64,000 nucleotides of DNA from JBNPEO01 sp050490315 (GTDB taxonomy: Bacteria > Actinomycetota > Actinomycetes > Actinomycetales > Micrococcaceae), in assembly GCF_050490315.1 (NCBI RefSeq), contig NZ_JBNPEO010000003.1:62001-126000 (forward strand), read 5' to 3'. Shown one piece after another: positions 42,790 to 50,531 of the stretch. The notes below the pieces were generated by a model. The model did not search any database. It saw only the letters and a list, made by a program, of their open reading frames with translations, and was not told the origin of the DNA. Positions within the stretch are counted from its first letter, which is position 1; each line of letters begins with the position of its first letter. Made by a program: the position numbers and the translations under genes.

Positions 42790-44403
42790 ATGGGAACGCG
42801 CAATAACAACCCCACAAACGGCCATTTCTGGACCCGTGTTCGGGGCATGCTGTGGCCGGGTCTTGGTGGCGTCTTTGCTGCTGGTTCACTCTTCGCCGTG
42901 GCTCAACTTTTGTCCGCCTTTGTGGGCCCCCGTTCCTCCCCACTGACTGCCGTGGGGGCGGCGTTTATTGACTTCACCCCGGCGTGGATGAAGAACTTCG
43001 CGATCGATACGTTTGGCACCAATGACAAAGCGGTGCTGCTGTTCTCCATGATGATCGTGGTGGTGATTCTGGCCGCTGTTGCAGGCGTTTTTGCCGTGAA
43101 GCGGTTGGTCATCGGGGCAGGAATGGTGGTGGCTTTCGCGTTGGTGATGGGTACTTGCATCATCACCCGCGCTGGTGCCATGCTGACGGACTTGTTGCCG
43201 CTGCTGCTGGGAACCGTGGTGGGACTAGCAGTGCTGCGTTACTTGATTCGAGCGCTTTCCGCCAAGATCTCAACAACGAGCAACTCTGCTGGTACCCCGA
43301 AAATCCAGGCTGAAGGCGCTGCGGTTCTGCAGCCAAGCAGACGCACGTTTTTCGTAAGGTCGGCCATGGTGGCGAGTGCCGCCGTCGTCGTTGGTTTTGG
43401 TGGAAATCTGTTGGCCACTGCCCGCAATGCCGCCCGTCAGGTGCGGGACGCGCTGAAACTTCCGGCCGCAAAGCGGGCGGCCCAGGCGGTGCCGGCAGGT
43501 GTGCAGGCGCCCGTGAAGGGTGTGACGCCCTTTGTTACACCCAACGCTGACTTTTACCGCATTGATACTGCACTGGTGGTCCCGGAACTTGATCCGAGTA
43601 CGTGGGAGTTGCGGGTGCACGGGATGGTGGAGAACGAGTTCACCATGACCTTTGATGAGCTCCTGGCCACCGATCTGGTGGAGTCCTATGTGACCTTGAC
43701 CTGCGTATCCAATGTGGTGGGTGGAAACTTGGCCGGAAATGCTAAGTGGCTTGGCTACCCGCTGCGTGAAGTGCTGGCCCGTGCCAAGCCTAAGGACGGC
43801 GCGGACATGGTGCTTTCTACTAGCTCGGACGGGTTCAGCGCGTCAACGCCGCTGCCGGTACTTCAGGATGACAGGGATGCCATGTTGGCTGTTGGTATGA
43901 ATGGCGAGCCGTTGCCCTTGGAGCATGGCTTCCCGGTTCGTATGGTGGTGCCGGGTTTGTATGGTTTTGTCTCGGCAACCAAGTGGGTAGTGGACTTGGA
44001 GGTCACCACCTTTGCTGAAAAGGAAGGCTACTGGACCTCGCGCGGATGGTCCGATCATGGACCCATCAAAACTGCCGCCCGTGTTGAAGTACCTAAGGCT
44101 TTGGGCCGAGTACCGGCGGGCAAGGTGGGTATTGGTGGCACCGCCTGGGCGCAGCGTAGAGGAATTTCTAAGGTGGAAGTTCAGCTGGACGGCGGCACGT
44201 GGGAGACGGCAACGCTGGCAGCCGAGCTGTCGGTCGATACCTGGCGTCAATGGTCCTACCAGTGGGATGGTGCTGAATCAGGCTCGCACAATGTGCGGGT
44301 CCGCGCTTACGCCGCTGACGGCACTCTTCAGGAAGAGAAGCAGGCACCTCCGCAGCCAGACGGTTCCAGCGGATGGCACCAAATTACGTTCACTGTGGAG
44401 TAG
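42790..44403 (+). CDS. Molybdopterin-dependent oxidoreductase with N-terminal membrane domain (sulfite-oxidase fold)
   Basis: The ATG at 42790 with GAGGAG at ideal spacing is preferred over the overlapping GTG at 42787. The 537-residue protein has about four helices up to residue 155, a further hydrophobic stretch after RRTFFVRSAMVA (about 178-205), then the sulfite-oxidase-type domain: LRVHGMVENEFTMTFDELL, TLTCVSNVVGGNLAGNAKWLG with the Cys that should bind Mo, HGFPVRMVVPGLYGF, and the C-terminal Ig-like dimerisation domain. Catalysis would be outside the membrane. A sigma-K-type promoter precedes it. Confidence 0.92.
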   Translation: MGTRNNNPTNGHFWTRVRGMLWPGLGGVFAAGSLFAVAQLLSAFVGPRSSPLTAVGAAFIDFTPAWMKNFAIDTFGTNDKAVLLFSMMIVVVILAAVAGVFAVKRLVIGAGMVVAFALVMGTCIITRAGAMLTDLLPLLLGTVVGLAVLRYLIRALSAKISTTSNSAGTPKIQAEGAAVLQPSRRTFFVRSAMVASAAVVVGFGGNLLATARNAARQVRDALKLPAAKRAAQAVPAGVQAPVKGVTPFVTPNADFYRIDTALVVPELDPSTWELRVHGMVENEFTMTFDELLATDLVESYVTLTCVSNVVGGNLAGNAKWLGYPLREVLARAKPKDGADMVLSTSSDGFSASTPLPVLQDDRDAMLAVGMNGEPLPLEHGFPVRMVVPGLYGFVSATKWVVDLEVTTFAEKEGYWTSRGWSDHGPIKTAARVEVPKALGRVPAGKVGIGGTAWAQRRGISKVEVQLDGGTWETATLAAELSVDTWRQWSYQWDGAESGSHNVRVRAYAADGTLQEEKQAPPQPDGSSGWHQITFTVE

Positions 44404-44585
44404 GCAGCTGCCGGACAGCAGCTCCCTGGAGTGCGAGCTGTTCCCCGGGTTCCCACCGTGCCAAAAGACCCTAGTCCCTGGTCCAACTAGCTGCCTAGGA
44501 TGTGAAAACCATGCAGGGCCAAAGCGTTGTGGATTCCGCACAGCACCCCTGCCAGATGGGTCCCCCGCTAGAAGGAAGAAACATC

Positions 44586-45641
44586 ATGAAGGCAGCACGT
44601 TTCCACGCTCGCAAGGACATTCGTATTGAGGACATCCCGGAGCCGGAACTTCGGCCCGGGGCGGTGAAGATCAGCGTTGCGTGGTGCGGTATCTGCGGTA
44701 CCGATCTCCACGAATTTTTGGAAGGCCCCATTTTCTGCCCGGCGCCCGGGCATCCTCATCCGCTGACTCATGAGGAATCACCAGTGACTTTGGGGCACGA
44801 ATTTTCCGGGACCATCACGGAGGTCGGGGAAGGGGTGACGGGTCTGAGCGTTGGTGAGAACGTTGTTGTGGAACCGTATTTTGTGGATGGTGACTGTGAC
44901 ATGTGTCAGGCAGGTAGCTATCACTTGTGCCGGCAGATGGGGTTCATTGGGCTTTCCGGTGGTGGCGGTGGGCTCAGCGAGAGGATCGTGGTGGATGCGC
45001 GGTGGGTGCACCCGATTGGGGACATTCCGCTGGATGAGGCTGCGCTGATTGAACCGCTGTCCGTGGGGCATCACGCGGTGGCGCGCAGCGGTGTGAAGGC
45101 TGGTGACACGGCGCTAGTGGGTGGCTCGGGACCAATCGGGCTGCTGACCGCCGCGGTGCTTAAGGGCATGGGCGTGACAACGATTATCAGCGAGATCAGT
45201 GAGGCTCGTAAGGAGAAGGCTCTCTCCAGTGGTGTGGCCGATTATGTGCTGGATCCGAGCAGGGAGAACGTGCCGGAGCGGGTGCGGGATCTGACCGGTG
45301 GGACGGGTGCCGATGTGGCGTTCGAATGCGCCGGAATGAATGCCGTGTTGGACACCATGTTGGATGCTGTCCGGCCCGGTGCCGTGGTGGTGAACGTGTC
45401 CATTTGGGGTGCCCCGGCCACCATAGACATGCAGAAGCTGGTGCTCAAGGAGATCGACCTGCGCGGCACCATCGCCTATGTGCGCGACCATCCCGCGGTG
45501 ATCAAACTGGTGCAGGACGGCAAGGTGGACCTCAAACCGTTTATCACCGGCCGGATCGCGCTGGATAACCTGGTGGAGCAGGGTTTCGACATCCTGATCA
45601 ACCACAAGGACACCGCGGTGAAGGTGCTGGTCCACCCGTAG
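44586..45641 (+). CDS. 2,3-butanediol dehydrogenase-like zinc alcohol dehydrogenase
   Basis: The ATG at 44586 follows GAAGGAAGAAACATC and fits the family start MKAARFHARKDIRIEDIPEPE. The product has 351 residues: catalytic zinc ligands in CGICGTDLHE and GHEFSG, structural zinc site DCDMCQAGSYHLC (one fewer Cys than classical), and Rossmann motif VGGSGPIGLLTAAVL. The active-site insertion GPIFCPAPGHPHPLTHEESPV is typical of (R,R)-butanediol dehydrogenases. It uses NAD(H) on acetoin/butanediol-like substrates. It is the last gene before the composition change. Confidence 0.88.
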   Translation: MKAARFHARKDIRIEDIPEPELRPGAVKISVAWCGICGTDLHEFLEGPIFCPAPGHPHPLTHEESPVTLGHEFSGTITEVGEGVTGLSVGENVVVEPYFVDGDCDMCQAGSYHLCRQMGFIGLSGGGGGLSERIVVDARWVHPIGDIPLDEAALIEPLSVGHHAVARSGVKAGDTALVGGSGPIGLLTAAVLKGMGVTTIISEISEARKEKALSSGVADYVLDPSRENVPERVRDLTGGTGADVAFECAGMNAVLDTMLDAVRPGAVVVNVSIWGAPATIDMQKLVLKEIDLRGTIAYVRDHPAVIKLVQDGKVDLKPFITGRIALDNLVEQGFDILINHKDTAVKVLVHP

Positions 45642-45659
45642 GGCCGGGGGCAGCACAGC

Positions 45660-45703
45660 AGGAAGGACGACGGCGGGAGGCGAGTGCCGGCGTCGTCCTT
45701 CCT
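45660..45703 (+). terminator. Terminator at the composition boundary
   Basis: Perfect 13-base arms AGGAAGGACGACG (45660-45672) and complement (45691-45703) are followed by TTTG. A 35-base core (45664-45698) recurs with two differences at 57641-57675. Confidence 0.8.
45664..45698 (+). repeat. Left copy of a 35-base direct repeat
   Basis: The segment is 33/35 identical, in the same orientation, to 57641-57675. The two copies bracket 12 kb of GC-rich catabolic genes. Both are hairpin-forming, so a shared terminator type is the simplest explanation; a recombination scar is possible. Confidence 0.8.
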
Positions 45704-45790
45704 TTGTATGTGCGCGGAGGTGAGCGTCCGCCTGTCCGGGCCGGGCTTGTTGATTAGACGCAGGTCACTTGCAGGTGCAAGGGTGGACGC

Positions 45791-46528
45791 GTGAATGCCG
45801 ACATCAACTTCTATTTCGACCCGGTCTGCCCCTTCGCCTGGATGACCAGCAAATGGGTGCGGCAAGTCCAGGCTCAGCGCGGGTACACCGTGGACTGGCG
45901 GTTTATCTCGCTGCGCCAGGTCAACGCGGCGGTGGACTATGACGCGCATTTTCCGCCGGAGTACGAGGCCGGACACACCGCCGGGCTCCGGCTGCTGCGG
46001 GTAGCGGCCAGGGCACGTGCGGAGCATGGCCGCGAGTCGATCGGCCGGCTGTACGAGGCGTTCGGCACCCACATCTTCGAAGCCGCCCCGGACGCAAGCA
46101 GCGGGCAATCCGAGGGCGAAGTGCGCGAGCGGCGGGGGACGCGTGACTTCGTGGAGCCGATCCTCGCCCAGGCCGGCCTGCCCCTGGCGCTCGCCGAAAC
46201 CCTCGACGACGACTCCTGGGACCGGGAGATCCGGCAGGAAACGGATGAGGCGCTGGCGCTGGCGGGCAAGGATGTGGGCACGCCCATCATCCACTTCGAA
46301 CCTCCCGCGGGCGTGGCCTTCTTCGGGCCTGTGATCAGCCGGCTGCCGGACGAAGAGTCGGCCGCCGAGCTGTGGGACCACGTGGTGGGGCTGGCGCGGT
46401 TCCCCGGGTTCGCGGAGCTCAAGCGCAGCCTGCGCGAGCGGCCGCAGCTTCCAGCCCTCGGGGTGACCGCCGGTGCGGTCGGCCAGCAGGAGGACTGGCA
46501 CGGCGGCAGCCGGCGGCAGAAGAAGTAA
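45791..46528 (+). CDS. DsbA-like thioredoxin-fold protein, Rv2466c (mycothiol-dependent nitroreductase) family
   Basis: The 245-residue protein follows the Rv2466c pattern throughout: INFYFDPVCPFAWMTSKWV at the start, DVGTPIIHFEP, VAFFGPVISRLP and FPGFAELKRS at the end. Rv2466c has a CxxC active site; here it reads CPFA (Cys13 to Ala16), so only the N-terminal Cys remains and a single-Cys mechanism would be needed. Start GTG at 45791. It is followed after 20 bases by the SRPBCC gene, forming a two-gene unit convergent with the dehydrogenase operon. Confidence 0.8.
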   Translation: MNADINFYFDPVCPFAWMTSKWVRQVQAQRGYTVDWRFISLRQVNAAVDYDAHFPPEYEAGHTAGLRLLRVAARARAEHGRESIGRLYEAFGTHIFEAAPDASSGQSEGEVRERRGTRDFVEPILAQAGLPLALAETLDDDSWDREIRQETDEALALAGKDVGTPIIHFEPPAGVAFFGPVISRLPDEESAAELWDHVVGLARFPGFAELKRSLRERPQLPALGVTAGAVGQQEDWHGGSRRQKK

Positions 46529-46548
46529 CTGACTGGAAGGATGGACTT

Positions 46549-47049
46549 ATGACTGAGAACAGCATCCGCCAATACCAGGAGTCGGTCACGGTCAAGGCAC
46601 CAGCCGAGGCACTCTACAACCTGGTCTCCGACGTTACCCGCACGGGCGAGTGGAGCCCGGTGTGCACCTCGTGCTGGTGGGACGACGAGGACAGCGCCGG
46701 CCAGCCCGGCGCCTGGTTCACCGGCCGGAACGAACTCCCGCACCGGACCTGGGAGACCCGGTCGCAGGTGGTTGCCGCCGAGCCCGGCCGCGAGTTCGCC
46801 TGGCTGGTGGGCGGCAGGTTTGTCCGCTGGGGCTTCACCCTCACCCCGGCGGAGGACGGAACCATCCTGACCGAGTCCTGGGAATTCCTGCCGGAGGGAA
46901 TAGCCATGTTCAAGGAGAAGTTCGGTGATGAGGCTGACGCCCAGATCGCCGACCGCACCGGGCAGGCGCTGGACGGCATCCCGAAAACGCTCGCGGCAAT
47001 CAAGCGGATCGCCGAGTCCATCCCTGCACACCAGGAAGCCGGGTCCTAG
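46549..47049 (+). CDS. SRPBCC family protein
   Basis: The ATG at 46549 follows GGAAGGATGGACTT. The 166-residue product has a START/helix-grip pattern: VTVKAPAEALYNLVSDVTRTGEWSPVC, WFTGRNELPHRTWETRSQVV, EFAWLVGGRFVRWGFTLTP, and a long C-terminal helix. It is probably a ligand-binding or hydrophobic-substrate protein. It ends inside the extended tail of the convergent monooxygenase gene. Confidence 0.88.
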   Translation: MTENSIRQYQESVTVKAPAEALYNLVSDVTRTGEWSPVCTSCWWDDEDSAGQPGAWFTGRNELPHRTWETRSQVVAAEPGREFAWLVGGRFVRWGFTLTPAEDGTILTESWEFLPEGIAMFKEKFGDEADAQIADRTGQALDGIPKTLAAIKRIAESIPAHQEAGS

Positions 47050-47426
47050 GACCGGACCAACTGGGGGGGGTGCCCCGCCGGCAGCCTGCGCTGCCGGCAA
47101 GGGGCCGGGGTCTCTACCCCCACCTCCTCCCACTTTTTCCCGCCGTCCACCGTGACGTTGACGATGTCCGGAGTCCGGGCCAGGTACGCCGGCAGTTCCG
47201 CGGTCGCCCGCTTGAAGTGCTCCGACTGCACGTGCTTGCCGCCGGCCTCGTCGTCGCGGAACGCCTCGATCAGGACGTAGGTGTTGGGGTCGGCCAGGCA
47301 GCGGGCCCATTCGAAGAACAGGCAGCCCTCCTCGGCGTTCGTGTTCTCAGTGAAGTCCCCGGAAATCTCCGGCCACGCGTCGGCGTGCTCCGGCTTCACC
47401 GGGAATTTGGCGGTAATGAAGATCAT
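47046..47426 (-). CDS. Antibiotic biosynthesis monooxygenase (ABM) family protein, probably frameshifted at the end
   Basis: The 126-residue frame has a ferredoxin-like ABM domain: MIFITAKFPVKPEHADAW, EGCLFFEWARCLADPNTYVLIEAFRDDEAGGKHVQSEHF. The folded part ends at KKWEEVG (residue 103). The last 23 residues are Arg/Pro-rich and run through a palindrome (47077-47098) into the neighbouring gene. One G fewer in the GGGGG run near 47115 would give a TAG stop right after KKWEEVG. So either an indel or a sequencing error extended it. It is the last gene of the dehydrogenase operon. Confidence 0.8.
   Translation of the reverse strand: MIFITAKFPVKPEHADAWPEISGDFTENTNAEEGCLFFEWARCLADPNTYVLIEAFRDDEAGGKHVQSEHFKRATAELPAYLARTPDIVNVTVDGGKKWEEVGVETPAPCRQRRLPAGHPPQLVRS
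47077..47098. terminator. Hairpin between convergent SRPBCC and ABM genes
   Basis: Perfect nine-base arms GCCGGCAGC (47077-47085) and complement (47090-47098) with a CTGC loop. Flanking CCCC/GGGG can extend the stem. Confidence 0.6.
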
Positions 47427-47474
47427 CGGTTGTCCTCTACAGAAAGCTTCGTGCGGGCTGGTCCGAGACGGGTA

Positions 47475-48509
47475 TCAGGGCACCAGGATGGCGCGGCCCC
47501 GGACCTTGCCGGCGTCCAGGTCGCTGATGGCCTGCTGGAAATCGTCCAGCTTGTACTTCTGGGTGTGCAGCGTGACGGCCCCGCGGGCGGCGAGCGACAT
47601 GAGGTCCTGCAGGTCGTTGTAGGAACCCACCAGGTTGCCGATGATGTTGATCTCCGAGGAGATGATGTCGATGGTGGGCACGCTGATGTCCTCGCCGTAG
47701 CCCACCACGAAGTAGTCGCCGGCCTCCCGCAGCATCGCAATGCCCTCCGACGTCGCGCCGCCTTCGCCCACGAAGTCGATCAGCACCTCGGCGCCGTTGC
47801 CGCCCGTGAGGGCCCGCACCTGTTCCACCTGCGAGCCGTCCGCGAGGACCCCTTCATCGGCCCCGATCGACTTCGCCAGCTCCAGGGCGGCCGGGTTGCG
47901 GTCCACCACGATGATGCGGCTCGGGGTGAGGGCCTTCAGCACTTGGATCCCGATATGGCCCAGCCCGCCGGCGCCGATCACCACGCAGTTGTCCCGCGGC
48001 GTCAGCCGCTTGGCCGCCTTCGCCGCGGCGTGGTAGGCCGTCAGCCCAGCGTCCGCCAGGGCCGCCACGTCCGCAGGTTCCAATGAATCGTCGATCTTCA
48101 CCACGGACCGGGCAGAGGTGAGGAGGTATTCGGCGTACCCGCCGTGCGTGTCGATGCCCGGGAACTTGCTGCTCTCGCAGTGCACGTCGTCGCCGGAGCG
48201 GCAGGCGCGGCACAGGCCGCAGGTGATCAGCGGGTGCAGGATCACCTTGTCGCCCTCCTTGACGTTGGTGACCGCGCTGCCCACGGCGTGCACCCACCCC
48301 GCGTTCTCGTGGCCGATGGTGTAGGGCAGCTGCACCTGGGACTTTTCGGCCCACTGGCCCTCGAGGATGTGCAGGTCCGTCCGGCACACGCCAGCTCCGC
48401 CGATCCTGACCACGACGTCCCAAGCCCCGGCCACTTCCGGAATGGGCGCCTCGGTCATCTTCAGGCCTTCGTGGTAGCCGACCACCTGGACGGCTCGCAT
48501 GGTGTTCAT
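47475..48509 (-). CDS. NAD(P)-dependent zinc alcohol dehydrogenase (propane-cluster Adh type)
   Basis: The 344-residue protein has catalytic zinc motifs CRTDLH and GHENAGWV, a full structural zinc site CGLCRACRSGDDVHC, and Rossmann motif VIGAGGLGHIGIQVLKAL. Secondary alcohol dehydrogenases of this type lie behind propane monooxygenases (for example adh1 of Gordonia TY-5) and oxidise 2-propanol or related alcohols. Its start overlaps the end of the MIP18-type gene by four bases. The same cluster context (amidohydrolase, DUF59, Adh) supports the reading; the true substrate is unknown. Confidence 0.85.
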   Translation of the reverse strand: MNTMRAVQVVGYHEGLKMTEAPIPEVAGAWDVVVRIGGAGVCRTDLHILEGQWAEKSQVQLPYTIGHENAGWVHAVGSAVTNVKEGDKVILHPLITCGLCRACRSGDDVHCESSKFPGIDTHGGYAEYLLTSARSVVKIDDSLEPADVAALADAGLTAYHAAAKAAKRLTPRDNCVVIGAGGLGHIGIQVLKALTPSRIIVVDRNPAALELAKSIGADEGVLADGSQVEQVRALTGGNGAEVLIDFVGEGGATSEGIAMLREAGDYFVVGYGEDISVPTIDIISSEINIIGNLVGSYNDLQDLMSLAARGAVTLHTQKYKLDDFQQAISDLDAGKVRGRAILVP

Positions 48510-49327
48510 GGGTGGATCTCCTTGACTGTGAACGGAAGCAGGTGGTGTTGGTCGGCAGGCTCGGCTCCCTCGGGCCGGTCTGTCTGGTCGACGCCGGAGC
48601 CGGCGTAGCGTGTCCGCAGCAGGCCGCGGCAGAAGTGCGCATTGCCGTCGATGGAAATGCGGGTGGAGCGCGCCCGCCGCAGCGCCATCGGCACGTTGCC
48701 GGGCGCGTAGGGCGTGCCGTCATGGTCTACGAGGACGACGGCGGCAGGTTCCGTCGGCAGCCCAAGCGCCGTCCGCCGTCGTACTAAAGCGTCCTTGGTC
48801 CGGCCGGCCGGCAGGTCACCCAGCCGCACCGTCCCCACGCTCTCTTCCGCCAGCGTGGGATCTGCCCGCAACAGCTCCGTGAGGCAGCGCTCCATCGCGG
48901 CGGTGTGCGCCTTGCGGCGGAACGTCCACCGCAGCTCCTCCAGACTGTGCTCGGCTTCATGGCCGAAGGTGCCGCGGTATCCGGCATCAGCTGCAAGGCC
49001 CGCGTTGATCAGTGCGGAGTCGTGGTGGTCATCGAGCTCAACCATCACCGCCGCCACCCCGGGGAGCGCCGAGACCACGTCCTTGCTGTCGGACGCCATC
49101 AGGTAGGCGAAGTTCGGCGAGCAGAAAGATGTGGGCAGCCGCAGGTGCAGCACCACTGTCGCGCCCGCCGGGGAGCCGGTGATCTGGAGGGAACGGACGA
49201 AGCCCAGATCCGTGATGGGCTCGTCCAGTTCGGGATCCAGGACGGCCGCCAGCGCCTGCCGGACGTCCTCTGCTGTCACCGACGTGTCCCGGTACCGGAG
49301 CGTACGCTCCGTCAGTGCCGCCGTCAT
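48506..49327 (-). CDS. MIP18/DUF59 iron-sulfur assembly-type protein of monooxygenase clusters
   Basis: The 273-residue protein has an N-terminal DUF59 domain: VRQALAAVLDPELDEPITDLGFVRSLQI, then LRLPTSFCSPNFAYLMASDS with the family Cys. The C-terminal 160 residues are specific to the long form found next to propane-type monooxygenase genes, where it is thought to help assemble the diiron hydroxylase (known family context). Overlaps both neighbours by four bases. Confidence 0.8.
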   Translation of the reverse strand: MTAALTERTLRYRDTSVTAEDVRQALAAVLDPELDEPITDLGFVRSLQITGSPAGATVVLHLRLPTSFCSPNFAYLMASDSKDVVSALPGVAAVMVELDDHHDSALINAGLAADAGYRGTFGHEAEHSLEELRWTFRRKAHTAAMERCLTELLRADPTLAEESVGTVRLGDLPAGRTKDALVRRRTALGLPTEPAAVVLVDHDGTPYAPGNVPMALRRARSTRISIDGNAHFCRGLLRTRYAGSGVDQTDRPEGAEPADQHHLLPFTVKEIHP

Positions 49328-50370
49328 GCCGCGCCTGCCAGGTCCGCCCGTTCCGGCTGCCGCGGTCCCGTCTTGGTCTCGTCCGCGTTGGGGAGCTGGA
49401 GCTCTGCGGGCACCGGGATGTCGTACATTTTGGCCGCGTTCAGTCCCAGGATCTTCTTCTTCTGGTTCACGGTGAGCGGGGCGTATTCGGTCATGTCTTC
49501 GGGGATCTGGAAGTCAACGAACCGCTCGATCAGCCAGCGGGGTGACCAGATGGCGTAGTCGCTGGAGAACTGGATGCGGTCCTCGCCAATCCAGTAGATG
49601 AGCTCGCCCATGATCTGGGCGAAGTACCGCGGCCGGGTGTGCATGAACGGGATCGCGACGGCGAGGCCGCCGTGGACGTTGGGTTCCTGGGTGGCGATCC
49701 AGCAAAAGTCTTCCAGCCGGGGCAGGCCGACGTGCTCCACCACAAAGTTCAGGTCGGTGAAGTCGGAGGCGGCATGGTCGACGTCGGCAACGTCGAATGC
49801 GTCCCGGTCCAGCGGGCGGACGGTGGGGCCCTTGTGGATGTGGATGTTCTTGATGCCGAGCTTGCGGCACTCCTCGAAATACCGGTAGGACCAGGGATCG
49901 GAGAGCTTGTACCCACGGGATTCGCCGCGCCATTCGGCGGTGTAGAGCTTGACCCCCTTGAACTTCATCTTCTCGTGGTCGGCGCGGAGCCGGTCAAGGC
50001 CTGCCTCACCCTCACGGGGGTCATAGCAGTGGTTGTACGTGAGCTTGTCCGGGTGCGCGGCGGCGAGTCCATAGGCTTCCTCCACCTGCGCGAAGCCGTT
50101 CTTGTAGAACGCGCCAAGGTAGGCCGGCTGGAAGATCGCGTGGTCCACGTAGCCGTCCTGGAACAGGTCCTTCATGAGGCGTTCGCCGCCCTGGTAAAGG
50201 AATTCCTCGTAGGACCAGTGTTCCTCCTCGGGACCGAGGTTGCGGTGGTAGTCGTAGAAGCAATCAATGAACTGCTTACCCTGGATATTCCGCTGGTTCT
50301 CCGGGCGGGCGTCCCACAACGCGACGTGCGCGTCGACGATGAAGTAGTTCTCGCCGTCTTTGCTGTACAT
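49324..50370 (-). CDS. Amidohydrolase-family protein of propane-monooxygenase-type clusters
   Basis: The 348-residue protein begins YFIVDAHVALWDARPENQR, a variant of the DxHxH amidohydrolase start in which the second His is replaced (DAHVALW). It continues with NIHIHKGPTV (a metal His region), FVVEHVGLPRL and FSSDYAIWSPRW (C-terminal Asp). This type is regularly encoded directly after prmABCD/mimABCD in actinobacteria. Its role there is not understood, although it is thought to be needed for hydroxylase maturation. It is the first gene of the minus-strand operon and faces the AcoR-type regulator. Confidence 0.82.
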   Translation of the reverse strand: MYSKDGENYFIVDAHVALWDARPENQRNIQGKQFIDCFYDYHRNLGPEEEHWSYEEFLYQGGERLMKDLFQDGYVDHAIFQPAYLGAFYKNGFAQVEEAYGLAAAHPDKLTYNHCYDPREGEAGLDRLRADHEKMKFKGVKLYTAEWRGESRGYKLSDPWSYRYFEECRKLGIKNIHIHKGPTVRPLDRDAFDVADVDHAASDFTDLNFVVEHVGLPRLEDFCWIATQEPNVHGGLAVAIPFMHTRPRYFAQIMGELIYWIGEDRIQFSSDYAIWSPRWLIERFVDFQIPEDMTEYAPLTVNQKKKILGLNAAKMYDIPVPAELQLPNADETKTGPRQPERADLAGAA

Positions 50371-50450
50371 ATCGTTCTCCTCCCCGCGACTGCCATAGTC
50401 GCGACAGAGACGACGCTATGGCCAAAAGGCACCTGTCAACCTGTGGCCGG

Positions 50451-50467
50451 TGTCTCATTTTGAGACA
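50451..50467. promoter_or_regulatory. Perfect operator dyad in the amidohydrolase-regulator divergon
   Basis: TGTCTCATTTTGAGACA is a seven-base perfect palindrome with a three-base centre. It lies between the divergent regulator (start 50532) and amidohydrolase operon (start 50370). It is the natural candidate site for the adjacent activator. Confidence 0.7.
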
Positions 50468-50531
50468 GGGTGGCATCGCCTTTCGAAGCACCACGCCGTA
50501 ATCTCGAATGACCAGGACAAGGAGGGCGGCG

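Noticed and set aside
45937..47310. A 457-residue minus-strand frame and similar long frames opposite 28465-29451 and 50826-52058
   Set aside because: All lie opposite well-supported genes, are Arg/Pro/Gly-rich and lack ribosome binding sites.
48730..48785. Another GACGACGGCGG...CCGCCGTCGT pair as terminator
   Set aside because: It lies inside the coding sequence of the MIP18-type gene with normal coding on both sides, so it is probably chance in GC-rich codons.
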